A stretch of DNA of 12,152 bases from Clostridiales bacterium (GCA_030154385.1 JASKJZ010000035.1:1-12152), one strand, 5' to 3'. Shown: positions 1 through 7,701, counted from the first letter of the stretch. The notes: generated by a model not told the origin, from the sequence alone. Numbers and translations: made by a program.

Positions 1-413
1 CTTAAGGTACCTGCAAGCTGTGATTTTCGCTCCTCTAATCTTGGAAAGCGTTTATAAACAACCTTTAGTGTATCTTCGATTTCTTGCTTGTCTTTTCTGG
101 TATACGCACCAAGCCTTAGATTCTCAAGCACGGTCAAATCGGCAAATACTCTTCTGCCCTCGGGCACGTGTGCCATACCCAGTGCAACAATCTTATGCCC
201 TGGCATTTTCGTAATATCCTGTCCCTCAAATTCAATGGTTCCAGCCTTGCTTTTTAACAGACCCGTTACGGTATGCAAAATCGTCGTTTTTCCTGCTCCA
301 TTGGCCCCAATCAGGGCAATGACTTCGCCCTGTTCTACCTCAAAGCTGATTCCCTGAATCGCTTGTATCATTCCATAGTTTACTTCTAAATTGCTTACTT
401 TTAGCATCGCCAT
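1..413 (-). CDS. livF: Branched-chain amino-acid ABC transporter ATPase LivF (C-terminus cut by window edge)
   Basis: One of the two cytoplasmic ATPases that power high-affinity branched-chain amino-acid uptake with LivG, LivH, LivM and the binding protein. I translated it from the minus strand: 137 codons are visible, opening MAMLKVSNLEVNYG. The Walker A motif GANGAGKTT lies at residues 36-44, and HVPEGRRVF at 82-90 is the LivF-type Q-loop region. The visible part ends in QLAGTL, where the family continues into the LSGGEQQ signature, so the signature, Walker B and H-loop lie outside the window. The ATG at 413 is preceded by AGGAGG nine bases upstream, just after the livG stop (13-base gap). 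A second ATG two codons in has worse spacing. It is the last visible gene of livHMGF. Identity is firm from motifs and gene order; ligand specificity is inferred. Confidence 0.95.
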   Translation of the reverse strand, partial: MAMLKVSNLEVNYGMIQAIQGISFEVEQGEVIALIGANGAGKTTILHTVTGLLKSKAGTIEFEGQDITKMPGHKIVALGMAHVPEGRRVFADLTVLENLRLGAYTRKDKQEIEDTLKVVYKRFPRLEERKSQLAGTL

Positions 414-426
414 TTACTCGTTCCTC

Positions 427-1185
427 CTATTCTCCCAGATAAGCCGTAATTACTTCTGGATCATTTAATACAACCTCAGGGGTACCGCTTGTCAAGACCA
501 TACCAAAATTAAGCACCGTAAGCTGTTCACAAATCCCAGATACCAGCTTCATATCATGTTCGATCAAAAGAATCGTTATTTCAAATTTATCACGAATCAG
601 ACGAATGGTATCCATCAGCTCTGCTGTTTCATTTGGGTTCATACCAGCCGCAGGTTCGTCTAATAATAAAAGCTTGGGATTGGTTGCCAGTGCTCTGGCA
701 ATTTCAAGCTTTCTTTGCTTTCCGTAAGGAAGATTGGAGGCTAAATAATATGCCTGTTCCTTCATATCAAATACATCTAGGATTTCAAGTGCCCGCTCAT
801 CCATCTGTTTTTCAATTTTTTTATAAGCTCCCAGATGGAGCAGGCTGCTTCCAAGCGAGTATTTATAATGATTGTGTAGTGCCACCTTTACATTATCAAG
901 CACTGTCATTTTACTAAATAAACGAATATTTTGAAAGGTTCTGGCGATGCCGCATTGACAAATCTGCGCTGGATTTTTTCCAACCAGATTGACACCATCC
1001 AGTACAATGCCGCCATCGGTTGGCAGGTATTCACCTGTCAGCATATTAAATACTGTTGTTTTTCCCGCTCCATTTGGCCCAATCAGCCCATAGAGTGCAC
1101 CTTTTTCTATCGAAATTCCAAAATCATCCACGGCGCGTAAACCACCAAAGGATATGCCTAAGTTTTTTACTTCAAGTAATGCCAT
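427..1185 (-). CDS. livG: Branched-chain amino-acid ABC transporter ATPase LivG
   Basis: Second cytoplasmic ATPase of the branched-chain amino-acid importer. It is 252 residues, normal for LivG. Visible motifs are Walker A GPNGAGKTT (36-44), Q-loop glutamine in RTFQNIRLF (residue 85), the LivG-type signature LPYGKQRKLEIARAL (152-166, where LSGGQ would be in other ABC ATPases), Walker B LLLLDEP (172-178) and the H-loop histidine in LLIEHDM (210). The long insert after the Q-loop and the ending AYLGE are also typical of LivG. The ATG at 1185 has AAGGAGG seven bases upstream, a site that overlaps the end of livM; only three bases separate the two genes, so translational coupling is likely. All catalytic motifs are intact. 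Confidence 0.97.
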   Translation of the reverse strand: MALLEVKNLGISFGGLRAVDDFGISIEKGALYGLIGPNGAGKTTVFNMLTGEYLPTDGGIVLDGVNLVGKNPAQICQCGIARTFQNIRLFSKMTVLDNVKVALHNHYKYSLGSSLLHLGAYKKIEKQMDERALEILDVFDMKEQAYYLASNLPYGKQRKLEIARALATNPKLLLLDEPAAGMNPNETAELMDTIRLIRDKFEITILLIEHDMKLVSGICEQLTVLNFGMVLTSGTPEVVLNDPEVITAYLGE

Positions 1186-1188
1186 GAT

Positions 1189-2160
1189 TTACGCCTCCTT
1201 TTTTTCTCTCTTTAATTTTTGCATCAATTCGCCCGCCATGATACGCTCTTTTAATTCGGAAGAATTAAATATCATCATCACAATTAATACAATCGCGTAT
1301 AAAAGCATACGGAACTCATCTGCACTCCGAAGTACCTCTGGAAGAATCGTCAAAATAACGGCTGCAATGATGGAACCTGGTATGCTTCCCATACCTCCAA
1401 GTACTACAATAACTAAGATTTCAATGGATTTATTATAATCAAAGGTGGTTGGCTTTAAGGTTCCAACGTTATGTGCAAAAATTACACCCGCGATTCCTGC
1501 AAAGAAAGCAGCCACTACAAAGGCTAGCACCTTAAATTTACTAACTGGAATTCCGACCGCTTCTGCCGCAATGTAATTATCACGAATCGCACAGATTGCT
1601 CTTCCTTGTCTTGAGTTTACAAGATTTCGAATGGCAAAAATGGCAATTAACATCAGTCCAAAAACCACGGTGAAGTGCTTGTAATTAGCATGCAACTCAA
1701 TTCCAGATAACCCCATCGCTCCATTTGTGACCTGCAAAGAGTTGATAATGGACTTTATAATTTCTCCAAAGGCAAGTGTTACAATCGCCAGATAATCCCC
1801 ATGTAGTCGAAGTACTGGCACCCCAATAATAACGCCAAACAAAGAGGCAACAAGACCGCCTACAATCAAAGCAATCGGAAATTCAAGCGCAAGTGGAAGG
1901 TTTAAATGAAGGGTAACAAGTGCACCTGCATAAGCACCTACCGACATAAAACCTGCGTGCCCAAGTGTTAGCTCTCCTAAAAAACCAGTTGTCAGATTTA
2001 AGGACACTGCTAAGATAACATTAATGCAAACCGGAACCAAAAGACTGCGGTACTGCCGATTCAGAATATTTCCATAAAGCAAAACCGCTACCACTGCATA
2101 AACTACGACTACAATCAAGATATTTTTCATGAGATCTTTATTTAATTTTTTTGCTTTCAT
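1189..2160 (-). CDS. livM: Branched-chain amino-acid ABC transporter permease LivM
   Basis: Inner-membrane permease that pairs with LivH to form the translocation path. The protein is 323 residues from the start I chose. It begins with a short basic segment (MKAKKLNKDL) and continues as a run of hydrophobic segments. The family-typical stretch NLTTGFLGELTLGHAGF and the later EAVGIPVSKFKV and GGMGSIPGS segments (cytoplasmic loops that contact the ATPases) are clear. The frame stays open to 2205, but those extra 15 residues start with GTG, overlap livH and read as an arginine run only because they translate the GAAGGAGGAG ribosome binding site. The ATG at 2160 sits directly behind that site. 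The gap to the livH stop is 16 bases. Confidence 0.95.
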   Translation of the reverse strand: MKAKKLNKDLMKNILIVVVVYAVVAVLLYGNILNRQYRSLLVPVCINVILAVSLNLTTGFLGELTLGHAGFMSVGAYAGALVTLHLNLPLALEFPIALIVGGLVASLFGVIIGVPVLRLHGDYLAIVTLAFGEIIKSIINSLQVTNGAMGLSGIELHANYKHFTVVFGLMLIAIFAIRNLVNSRQGRAICAIRDNYIAAEAVGIPVSKFKVLAFVVAAFFAGIAGVIFAHNVGTLKPTTFDYNKSIEILVIVVLGGMGSIPGSIIAAVILTILPEVLRSADEFRMLLYAIVLIVMMIFNSSELKERIMAGELMQKLKREKKEA

Positions 2161-2176
2161 CCGTCTTCTCCTCCTT

Positions 2177-3064
2177 CTACACCTTCTCTTTTCGAATCTT
2201 ACCAAGCAAACCAGATGGTTTCACTAATAAGACGAGAACGAGAATTCCAAAGACTATCGCGTCCGAAAGTTCGGTGGAGATATAAGCCTTTGATAAGCTT
2301 TCAACCAATCCAAGAAGGATTCCTCCAAGCATCGCACCTGGAATACTGCCGATACCTCCAAGTACCGCTGCAACAAAGGCTTTAATACCTGGCATCGCAC
2401 CAAGTGTTGGTTTTAAGGATTGATACTGACAAACATATAAAATACCCGCAACTGCCGCAAGTGCTGATCCAATTGCAAACGTAAGGGATATGGTCTTATT
2501 GACATCGATACCCATCAACGCAGCCGCACCCTTATCCTCGGATACCGCACGCATTGCGCTTCCCATCTTTGTCTTTTGAATGAACCATGTGAGCGCAACC
2601 ATACAGATTGTGGTCACCACCAACGTAACGACCGTAATTCCAGAAATACTGATACCACCGATTGTAATCCCGGAAAATGTTACAATTGATGCCTGTGGAA
2701 TTGGCGTTGCACCAAAGATCAACAGCGACAAGCTCTGTAATAAAAAGCTTACGCCAATCGCAGTAATCAGTACTGCAAGAGGGGGTGCCGAACGAAGCGG
2801 TTTATACGCGATACGCTCAATCGCAACTCCTAACACCGTACAAACCACCAATGATAAAATAACCGCACCTGCAACTGGCAGGTGTAAAATAGAAAGCCCC
2901 ACGTAAAGGCTATAAGCCCCAACCATAATGATGTCCCCATGTGCAAAGTTAATCATCTTTGCAATTCCATACACCATTGTATACCCCAGTGCGATTAAGG
3001 CATAGATACTACCGGAACGAAGTCCGTTAATCACCTGTTCTAAAAGATTTTGAAGAATTCCCAT
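2177..3064 (-). CDS. livH: Branched-chain amino-acid ABC transporter permease LivH
   Basis: Membrane permease partner of LivM. The protein is 295 residues, almost entirely hydrophobic, with the family hallmarks GLRSGSIYALIALGYTMVYG and KMINFAHGDI near the N-terminus and GGIGSIPGAMLGG near residue 240. Two ATGs compete for the start: the one at 3070 is only two bases behind GGAGG, whereas the one at 3064 is eight bases behind it, so I chose 3064 (MGILQNLLEQ); the choice changes two residues. This is the first gene of livHMGF and has its own promoter. The 112-base leader carries one copy of a duplicated palindrome. Topology was judged by eye. Confidence 0.95.
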   Translation of the reverse strand: MGILQNLLEQVINGLRSGSIYALIALGYTMVYGIAKMINFAHGDIIMVGAYSLYVGLSILHLPVAGAVILSLVVCTVLGVAIERIAYKPLRSAPPLAVLITAIGVSFLLQSLSLLIFGATPIPQASIVTFSGITIGGISISGITVVTLVVTTICMVALTWFIQKTKMGSAMRAVSEDKGAAALMGIDVNKTISLTFAIGSALAAVAGILYVCQYQSLKPTLGAMPGIKAFVAAVLGGIGSIPGAMLGGILLGLVESLSKAYISTELSDAIVFGILVLVLLVKPSGLLGKIRKEKV

Positions 3065-3097
3065 TCTCATTCCCTCCTGATTTATCTGTGTCTTATC

Positions 3098-3172
3098 ATT
3101 TCAGCTGATAAATAAAGCTTTCGTACACTTCTTCTATTATAGTATCGGAAAGTTGTATTTATCAACTGAAAT
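3098..3172. repeat. Inverted pair of 17-bp imperfect palindromes around the livH promoter (candidate operator)
   Basis: The 17-mer TATTTATCAACTGAAAT at 3156-3172 recurs in reverse complement at 3098-3114 with a single mismatch. Each copy is itself a near-palindrome (core TCAGCTGA in the copy at 3098-3114). The distal copy covers the -35 hexamer of the livH promoter. The proximal copy falls about 15-31 bases downstream of the expected transcription start. Two copies placed this way look like a repressor site pair. I cannot name the regulator, and the sequence does not match the CodY consensus. In readthrough RNA from livJ the two copies could also pair as a long stem. Confidence 0.5.
3136..3165 (-). 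promoter_or_regulatory. Sigma-A-type promoter for livHMGF
   Basis: Read on the minus strand, the -35 is TTGATA (3160-3165), the spacer is 18 bases, and the -10 is a perfect TATAAT (3136-3141). It lies just beyond the livJ terminator and about 65-70 bases upstream of the livH start codon. It explains how the permease and ATPase genes are expressed despite the terminator. The -35 lies inside one copy of the duplicated palindrome. Confidence 0.7.
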
Positions 3173-3176
3173 CTGT

Positions 3177-3221
3177 AAAAAGATTGACAGCCATGTACGG
3201 TGCTTCCGTTAGCTGCCAATC
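3177..3221 (-). terminator. Intrinsic terminator between livJ and livH
   Basis: A 10-bp stem is formed by GATTGGCAGC (3212-3221) and GCTGTCAATC (3182-3191) with one G-U pair. The 20-base loop can fold further through ACGG/CCGT. The stem is followed at once by TCTTTTT on the minus strand. It starts about 40 bases after the livJ stop. It probably ends most livJ transcripts and lets some through. Confidence 0.7.
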
Positions 3222-3262
3222 CACTTTATTGCCTATTCACTTATACGACTTGCAACGTAACC

Positions 3263-4396
3263 TTACTCTGCTGCATATTCTCCATTTTTAACGGTAATGA
3301 ATTTTGCGCCCTTTTGTGGCTCACCTGCTGCCGTAAAGCTGATTCCTGTTCCAGTAAGACCATCCACTTTGATCTGTGTCATTGCTGCAATTACTGCTGC
3401 GCTGTCTGTAGTCCCTGCTTTTTCAAGTGCTGCTTTGAATACATAAACGCCATCATAACCATCTGCTGCAAACTGATCTGGTGTTTCATTGTAAGCTGCC
3501 TTGTAAGCCGTTACAAAATTAGCGGCAGAAGCATCTCCTGAGAAGAATGGGCTTAAGAAGGTAGCTCCTTCTACGGTTGCCTTATCGGTTACCGTATCTA
3601 ATACACCATCCCATCCATCGCTACCAAAGAAAGGAAGGGTAATGGAAAGATCGGTTGCCTGTGTTACAATATGTGCTGCGTCGGTATAATAGATTGGTGC
3701 AAAAATTGCTTCTGCATTGGTGCCTTTGATAGAGGTAAGCTGTGTATTAAAGTCTTCCCCATCTGCAAATGCTTCTGCAGTTGTAATCGTTGCTCCAAGC
3801 TCTGCAACCTTTGCTGCAAACGCTTCATAAACACCTGTGCTATACTCATCTGAATTTTTATAGATAACTGCAATGTTTTTGTAACCTAAATCCGTTACCA
3901 TATGCTCTGCCATTGTTTCGCCCTGTAATGGGTCCGTAAAGCAAAGACGGAATACATTATCATTCTTTGTAATGTCAGCTGCTGATCCCGATGGTGTCAG
4001 CATTAAGATATTATCTTCTTTTGCAAGGTCTACTACCGCAAGACAAGATCCTGTGGTAACGCATCCTAGTAATCCATTCATACCACCATCCATTAAAGTG
4101 TTATACGCGGTAACGGCTTTATCTGGTGTTGCCTGGTCATCTTCAAACTTAAGCTCAAGCTTTAAGGTCTTATCTCCAACCTTGATTCCACCTGCATCGT
4201 TGATTTCTTTTACAGCTACCTCTGCTCCTTGTTTTACTGAAATACCATAAGAAGCTGCATCTCCAGTAAGTGGTCCGATACCTCCCAAAATATATGTATC
4301 TCCACTTGTGCCAGACTTACTGCCACATCCGGTAATGGACGCTACAACCATTGCTGCTACTAATCCGCATGCTGCGATTTTTTTCATTTTCCTCAT
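3263..4396 (-). CDS. livJ: Branched-chain amino-acid ABC transporter substrate-binding lipoprotein
   Basis: Extracellular ligand-binding protein that delivers a branched-chain amino acid (or related ligand) to LivHMGF. The protein is 377 residues. It has a basic start (MRKMKK), a hydrophobic signal segment and a lipobox SITGC with the lipidated cysteine at residue 24, followed by a short Gly/Ser linker. The mature part opens YILGGIGPLTGDAASYG, the standard beginning of the periplasmic-binding-protein fold of this family, and carries GFDGV-like motifs such as ADGYDGVYVFKAAL near the C-terminus. The frame extends to 4435, but the ATG at 4396 has GGAGG eight bases upstream and gives a proper signal peptide. 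It has its own strong promoter and terminator. The exact ligand cannot be read from sequence; livJ is used in the family sense. Confidence 0.93.
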   Translation of the reverse strand: MRKMKKIAACGLVAAMVVASITGCGSKSGTSGDTYILGGIGPLTGDAASYGISVKQGAEVAVKEINDAGGIKVGDKTLKLELKFEDDQATPDKAVTAYNTLMDGGMNGLLGCVTTGSCLAVVDLAKEDNILMLTPSGSAADITKNDNVFRLCFTDPLQGETMAEHMVTDLGYKNIAVIYKNSDEYSTGVYEAFAAKVAELGATITTAEAFADGEDFNTQLTSIKGTNAEAIFAPIYYTDAAHIVTQATDLSITLPFFGSDGWDGVLDTVTDKATVEGATFLSPFFSGDASAANFVTAYKAAYNETPDQFAADGYDGVYVFKAALEKAGTTDSAAVIAAMTQIKVDGLTGTGISFTAAGEPQKGAKFITVKNGEYAAE

Positions 4397-4473
4397 GAAC
4401 AATCCCTCCAAATTCAATTTGTTTATTACATGCAAGCATTTGTTTTTTCGTTGCCTACACGATAATATACTCC

Positions 4474-4502
4474 AATATACATTAGATGATTTATTTTGTC
4501 AA
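4474..4502 (-). promoter_or_regulatory. Strong sigma-A-type promoter for livJ
   Basis: The minus strand shows a consensus -35 TTGACA (4497-4502), a 17-base spacer and a -10 TATATT (4474-4479). The start point would be near 4467, giving a leader of about 70 bases. That is too short for a T-box, and no T-box motif is visible. The -35 begins about 20 bases after the stop codon of the upstream HD-GYP gene, with no convincing terminator between them, so readthrough from that gene is possible. Confidence 0.8.
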
Positions 4503-4522
4503 TGCTTTAGTGTAACAATGCA

Positions 4523-6292
4523 TTAACTTGTGATTACAAAGATATGAGCAAAACAGTCAACCATATCCGGATCGAATTGAGTTCCTTTATTCATCAACAA
4601 CTGTTCCATCGCCTCTTGTTCCGTGAGTGGTTGTTTTCGGTACGGACGAGATGAGGTCATCGCATCAAACGCATCTGCTATTGATATAATACGAGCTTCC
4701 AATCGAATGTCAGTTCCCGCGATTCCCTTCGGATAGCCAGATCCATCGTATCGTTCATGGTGTTGCAGCAGAATTTCAGCACATTCTTTTAGAAATGGCA
4801 CTTTTACAACAATGGAATAACCGAGCTCTGGATGTTTGTATATATATTGTATTTCATCCTGTGACAAATGCCCCGTTTTGTTGAGTACTTCCGTAGGTAC
4901 ACCGATTTTACCTACATCGTGAAGCAGGCTCGCATACTCCATTGTTACCAATTGGTCACTTGACAACCCAAGTGCGCGCCCTAATGCAAGGGCATACTCC
5001 GTCACACGTTCACAATGTCCTCTGGTATAATGGTCATTGGCTTCTATTGCATTGGACAAAGACAATATGGTCATACGATAGCTTTCTTTCAGTTGGAACG
5101 ACAGGTCGCTTAACGTATCATTCATCGCCTGCGTTTCTTCATATAGCGCATTTATTTCCTCGTACTGCTGTTGAATTTCCTGTGTTTTTTCCATAATCCC
5201 TTGATTTTGGCGTTCGATTGCCTCCGCCATGTGGTTAAAATCGACCGATAACATACCGATTTCATCCTTCGAATGGATATCAATCCGATATCCATAATCG
5301 CCTCTACCTATTCTATGCACTGCCTTGGTAAGCTTTTCCATATCCCGTACCAAAAATTTACTGATGAACACAATCCCCACAAGAAGGAGAATGAAGGTCG
5401 CAGCAGACAGTTGAAACACCTTCAACATAATGGATTGTATCGGAGCCATCAGCTCTGATTCATAACCTAAACTCCAAATGGTCCACCCAACCTTAGGATA
5501 ATAAAGATAATTGTATAACTCATTATCTCCTTTGGTTTTTCGGATATAGGAACCGCTTTTTTGAGAAAGGGATATATTTTTTATCGTTTCGTCTGAAATT
5601 TCTTCCCCTATCTGCGTTCCATCCTTATAAATCAGATACTTAGAACCCATCGTCACGAATGTATACCCATGAGACCCAATCAGATTAACCTTATTTTCCT
5701 CAATCATCTGGTTGAAGTCCAAAATAATACCCAAAACACCAATCAAGTCGCCACTTCGATTTCGAAGTGCTTTTACCATGGTTATATTTGGTATCCCCGT
5801 GTTAACATCTGCATAAACGCCCGTATAATGAACCTTGTCGTCATTTGCATCTGCTGCAAGAAGATACCATGGTCGTACTCGAGGGTCATATCCTTTCGGG
5901 ACACTGTTTCGATTTGGATCAAAATAATACTGTCCGCCTTTGGTTCCAAGGGAAATCAGACGGATACTTTTGTGAGAATCCTGAAAATCGGTAAGTTGCG
6001 AAATTACCATTTTCTGATACCGCTCGGGATCTGCCACTACACCACGCAGTGCCTCGCTTCGAGTCATCTGATCCAGCCCATTCTCATATTCCTCAAAAAA
6101 TTGATCCAGGCTGTCCGAATAATTTTGCAGCGCCTGCAACACGATATTGGTTCTGGATTCCTTCAATTGTTGAAAAACGGTACCATATACAATAGCTCCA
6201 ATCGCCATAAAATTTACAATAACCGTCAGGAATGCAAGGAAAATTATTTTATATCGATATGTATGTATTTTAGAAAAGAATTTGTTTTGCAT
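4523..6292 (-). CDS. Membrane sensor with dCache, HAMP and HD-GYP domains; predicted c-di-GMP phosphodiesterase
   Basis: Predicted to sense an extracellular signal and hydrolyse cyclic di-GMP. The 589 residues divide into a first membrane helix (about 16-38), an extracytoplasmic double-Cache region (about 40-285, with the hallmark YDPRVRPWY at 135-143), a second helix (about 297-315), a HAMP linker (about 316-365), a Gln/Glu-rich coiled coil (about 366-405) and an HD-GYP domain to the end. The catalytic signatures are intact: HDVGKIG (458-464), HHERYDGSGYP (511-521) and SIADAFDAMTSSRPYR (537-552), so the enzyme should be active. The ATG at 6292 has no ribosome binding site directly before it, and an in-frame stop lies just upstream; translation may depend on an overlapping short frame with a good site. 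It is monocistronic by position. The ligand is unknown. Confidence 0.92.
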   Translation of the reverse strand: MQNKFFSKIHTYRYKIIFLAFLTVIVNFMAIGAIVYGTVFQQLKESRTNIVLQALQNYSDSLDQFFEEYENGLDQMTRSEALRGVVADPERYQKMVISQLTDFQDSHKSIRLISLGTKGGQYYFDPNRNSVPKGYDPRVRPWYLLAADANDDKVHYTGVYADVNTGIPNITMVKALRNRSGDLIGVLGIILDFNQMIEENKVNLIGSHGYTFVTMGSKYLIYKDGTQIGEEISDETIKNISLSQKSGSYIRKTKGDNELYNYLYYPKVGWTIWSLGYESELMAPIQSIMLKVFQLSAATFILLLVGIVFISKFLVRDMEKLTKAVHRIGRGDYGYRIDIHSKDEIGMLSVDFNHMAEAIERQNQGIMEKTQEIQQQYEEINALYEETQAMNDTLSDLSFQLKESYRMTILSLSNAIEANDHYTRGHCERVTEYALALGRALGLSSDQLVTMEYASLLHDVGKIGVPTEVLNKTGHLSQDEIQYIYKHPELGYSIVVKVPFLKECAEILLQHHERYDGSGYPKGIAGTDIRLEARIISIADAFDAMTSSRPYRKQPLTEQEAMEQLLMNKGTQFDPDMVDCFAHIFVITS

Positions 6293-6323
6293 AGTATACT
6301 TGTATGATGCTTAAAACAAACAT
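6270..6323 (-). CDS. Possible 17-codon leader peptide overlapping the HD-GYP gene start
   Basis: A short frame starts at ATG 6323, seven bases behind a good AGAGGAAAGG site (6331-6340). It reads MFVLSIIQVYYAKQILF and stops at 6270-6272, about 20 bases inside the HD-GYP gene in another frame. The HD-GYP start itself lacks a ribosome binding site, so the short frame may deliver ribosomes that restart at 6292. The frame, site and overlap are visible; translation is inferred. Confidence 0.35.
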   Translation of the reverse strand: MFVLSIIQVYYAKQILF

Positions 6324-6369
6324 CACATGTCCTTTCCTCTAATATCGTATTCATAATAATTTCAGATAC

Positions 6370-6385
6370 TGTAGCTGCAACTACA
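6370..6385. repeat. 16-bp near-perfect palindrome at the HD-GYP transcription start
   Basis: TGTAGCTGCAACTACA matches its own reverse complement at 14 of 16 positions. It abuts the -10 hexamer of the HD-GYP promoter and covers the expected start point. It could be an operator or the first hairpin of the mRNA. I recognise no regulator for it. Confidence 0.4.
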
Positions 6386-6413
6386 TTTTACCACTGAAAG
6401 TATAGATTATCAA
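6385..6413 (-). promoter_or_regulatory. Sigma-A-type promoter for the HD-GYP gene
   Basis: On the minus strand the -35 is TTGATA (6408-6413), the spacer is 17 bases and the -10 is TAAAAT (6385-6390). The predicted start is near 6378, giving a leader of about 85 bases before the ATG at 6292. The promoter lies after the terminator of the nucleoside operon, so the HD-GYP gene appears to be its own unit. No c-di-GMP riboswitch motif is recognisable in the leader. Confidence 0.65.
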
Positions 6414-6447
6414 ATATTTCCCCCGCTAATTATAACAAGCCAAAGCT

Positions 6448-6497
6448 AAAAAAAGAGTGTCGCACCATCACTTTTCATGATTTTGCAACACCCTCTT
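6448..6497 (-). terminator. Intrinsic terminator of the nucleoside operon, after deoB
   Basis: A long hairpin pairs AAGAGGGTGTTGCA (6484-6497) with TGCGACACTCTT (6453-6464), 12 pairs with a two-base GG bulge and one G-U pair. A small inner ATCA/TGAT pair lies in the loop. Seven T residues follow on the minus strand. It begins 13 bases after the deoB stop and marks the end of the operon. The plus strand has no T-tract, so it acts in one direction only. Confidence 0.9.
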
Positions 6498-6510
6498 GGT
6501 CTAATCGTGT

Positions 6511-7701
6511 TTATTTCAATTTATCCAGAACAGAAAACCCGATGGTTCCTTCTGGCATTTTTACTTCAAAATTATCTGCAATCGTAGCTCCGATTACTGC
6601 AAAGGTATCTACCTCTTCGATTTCTCCGCTTCCCTTCATGGAAGGGGAGTAAGCAAGGAAGGGACCCTTTTCTCTGGTGTGATCGGTTCCTGTATAGGTT
6701 GGATCATTTCCATGATCAGCGGTTATGATAAGCAAATCATCCTCTTCAAGCTTCTCTAAAAGGTTGCCAAGATTGACATCAAAAGCCTCGATTTCTTTTG
6801 CATATCCGATGGGATCTCTTCTGTGTCCCCAAAGCGCATCAAAGTCTACCAGATTAACAAAGCAAAGTCCTGTGAAGTCACTGTCTGCAATCTCCAGGGT
6901 CTGCTCCATTCCATGTACACTGGATTTTGATTTGTAGGCTTTCGTAATTCCTTCCTCTACAAAAATATCTGCGATTTTTCCAACCGAGATTACGTCTAAT
7001 CCAGCATCTTTTAACACATTAAGTGCCGTCTGTCCAAAAGGCTTTAGAGCATAATCATGACGATTGCTGGTACGCTTAAATTCGCCTTTCCGTTTGCCTA
7101 CATATGGTCTTGCAATGACACGTCCTACCTTCCACTCATCGCGAAGGGTAAGTTCCCTTGCAATCTCGCAATATTTATAAAGATTTTCAAGACCCATGGT
7201 ATCTTCGTTTCCGCATATTTGAAGAACAGAATCGGCAGAGGTATACACAATTAAGTTCCCTGTCGCAATTTCTTCTTCCGCTAATTCATCCAAAATTTCG
7301 GTTCCACTGGCGCTCTTATTTCCAATAATCTTTCTTCCCGTACGCTTCTCTAATTCATCCAAAAGCTCTTTTGGGAATCCAGTGTCGGTAAAGGTCTGAA
7401 ATGGTTTTGTAATTTTTAAGCCCATCATCTCCCAGTGGCCTGTCATCGTATCTTTCCCGTTGCTGGTCTCCTTCATCGGCATATAATAAGCCAAAGGGGT
7501 TTCTACTGGCGCAACCTGTTTTAATGGATGAAGATTTGCCATCCCAAGCTTTCTAAGATTTGGAATCTGAAACGTCTCTACGGAATCTGCAATATGTCCC
7601 AGTGTGTCTACTCCAACGTCACCAAATTTTTCAGAATCTGGCATAGCACCGATTCCAAGGGAATCGATTACAATTGTAAATACTCTCTTGTACTTTCTCA
7701 T
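6511..7701 (-). CDS. deoB: Phosphopentomutase DeoB
   Basis: Interconverts (deoxy)ribose-1-phosphate and (deoxy)ribose-5-phosphate in the cytoplasm, linking nucleoside phosphorolysis to central metabolism and to DeoC. It is 396 residues, the normal length. It belongs to the alkaline-phosphatase superfamily with two metal ions. Visible active-site residues are Asp13 in [15 protein letters not shown], the phospho-acceptor Thr85 in GKDTMTGHW, Asp288 and His293 in [11 protein letters not shown], Asp329/His330 in TADHGNDPT, and His341 in [10 protein letters not shown]. All metal ligands are therefore present. The ATG at 7701 has GGAGG six bases upstream. It is the last gene of the operon, 105 bases after cdd; that gap holds two hairpins and no clear promoter. 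Confidence 0.97.
   Translation of the reverse strand: MRKYKRVFTIVIDSLGIGAMPDSEKFGDVGVDTLGHIADSVETFQIPNLRKLGMANLHPLKQVAPVETPLAYYMPMKETSNGKDTMTGHWEMMGLKITKPFQTFTDTGFPKELLDELEKRTGRKIIGNKSASGTEILDELAEEEIATGNLIVYTSADSVLQICGNEDTMGLENLYKYCEIARELTLRDEWKVGRVIARPYVGKRKGEFKRTSNRHDYALKPFGQTALNVLKDAGLDVISVGKIADIFVEEGITKAYKSKSSVHGMEQTLEIADSDFTGLCFVNLVDFDALWGHRRDPIGYAKEIEAFDVNLGNLLEKLEEDDLLIITADHGNDPTYTGTDHTREKGPFLAYSPSMKGSGEIEEVDTFAVIGATIADNFEVKMPEGTIGFSVLDKLK

Noticed and set aside
3098..3172. CodY boxes before livH
   Set aside because: The palindromes have a TCAGCTGA-type core and do not fit AATTTTCWGAAAATT.
3200..3541. 113-codon plus-strand frame rich in cysteine
   Set aside because: It is antisense to livJ; the cysteines come from GCA/GCT-rich alanine codons read in reverse.
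4397..4467. T-box or amino-acid riboswitch before livJ
   Set aside because: The leader is only about 70 bases, with no T-box sequence and no terminator/antiterminator pair.
4497..4522. Terminator for the HD-GYP gene
   Set aside because: Only a five-base AATGC/GCATT pairing with no T-tract can be drawn.
5669..6307. 212-codon plus-strand open frame
   Set aside because: It lies wholly antisense to the HD-GYP gene, lacks recognisable domains, and the opposite strand has intact catalytic motifs.
6293..6378. c-di-GMP riboswitch before the HD-GYP gene
   Set aside because: The conserved core of either c-di-GMP riboswitch class is not recognisable in the short leader.
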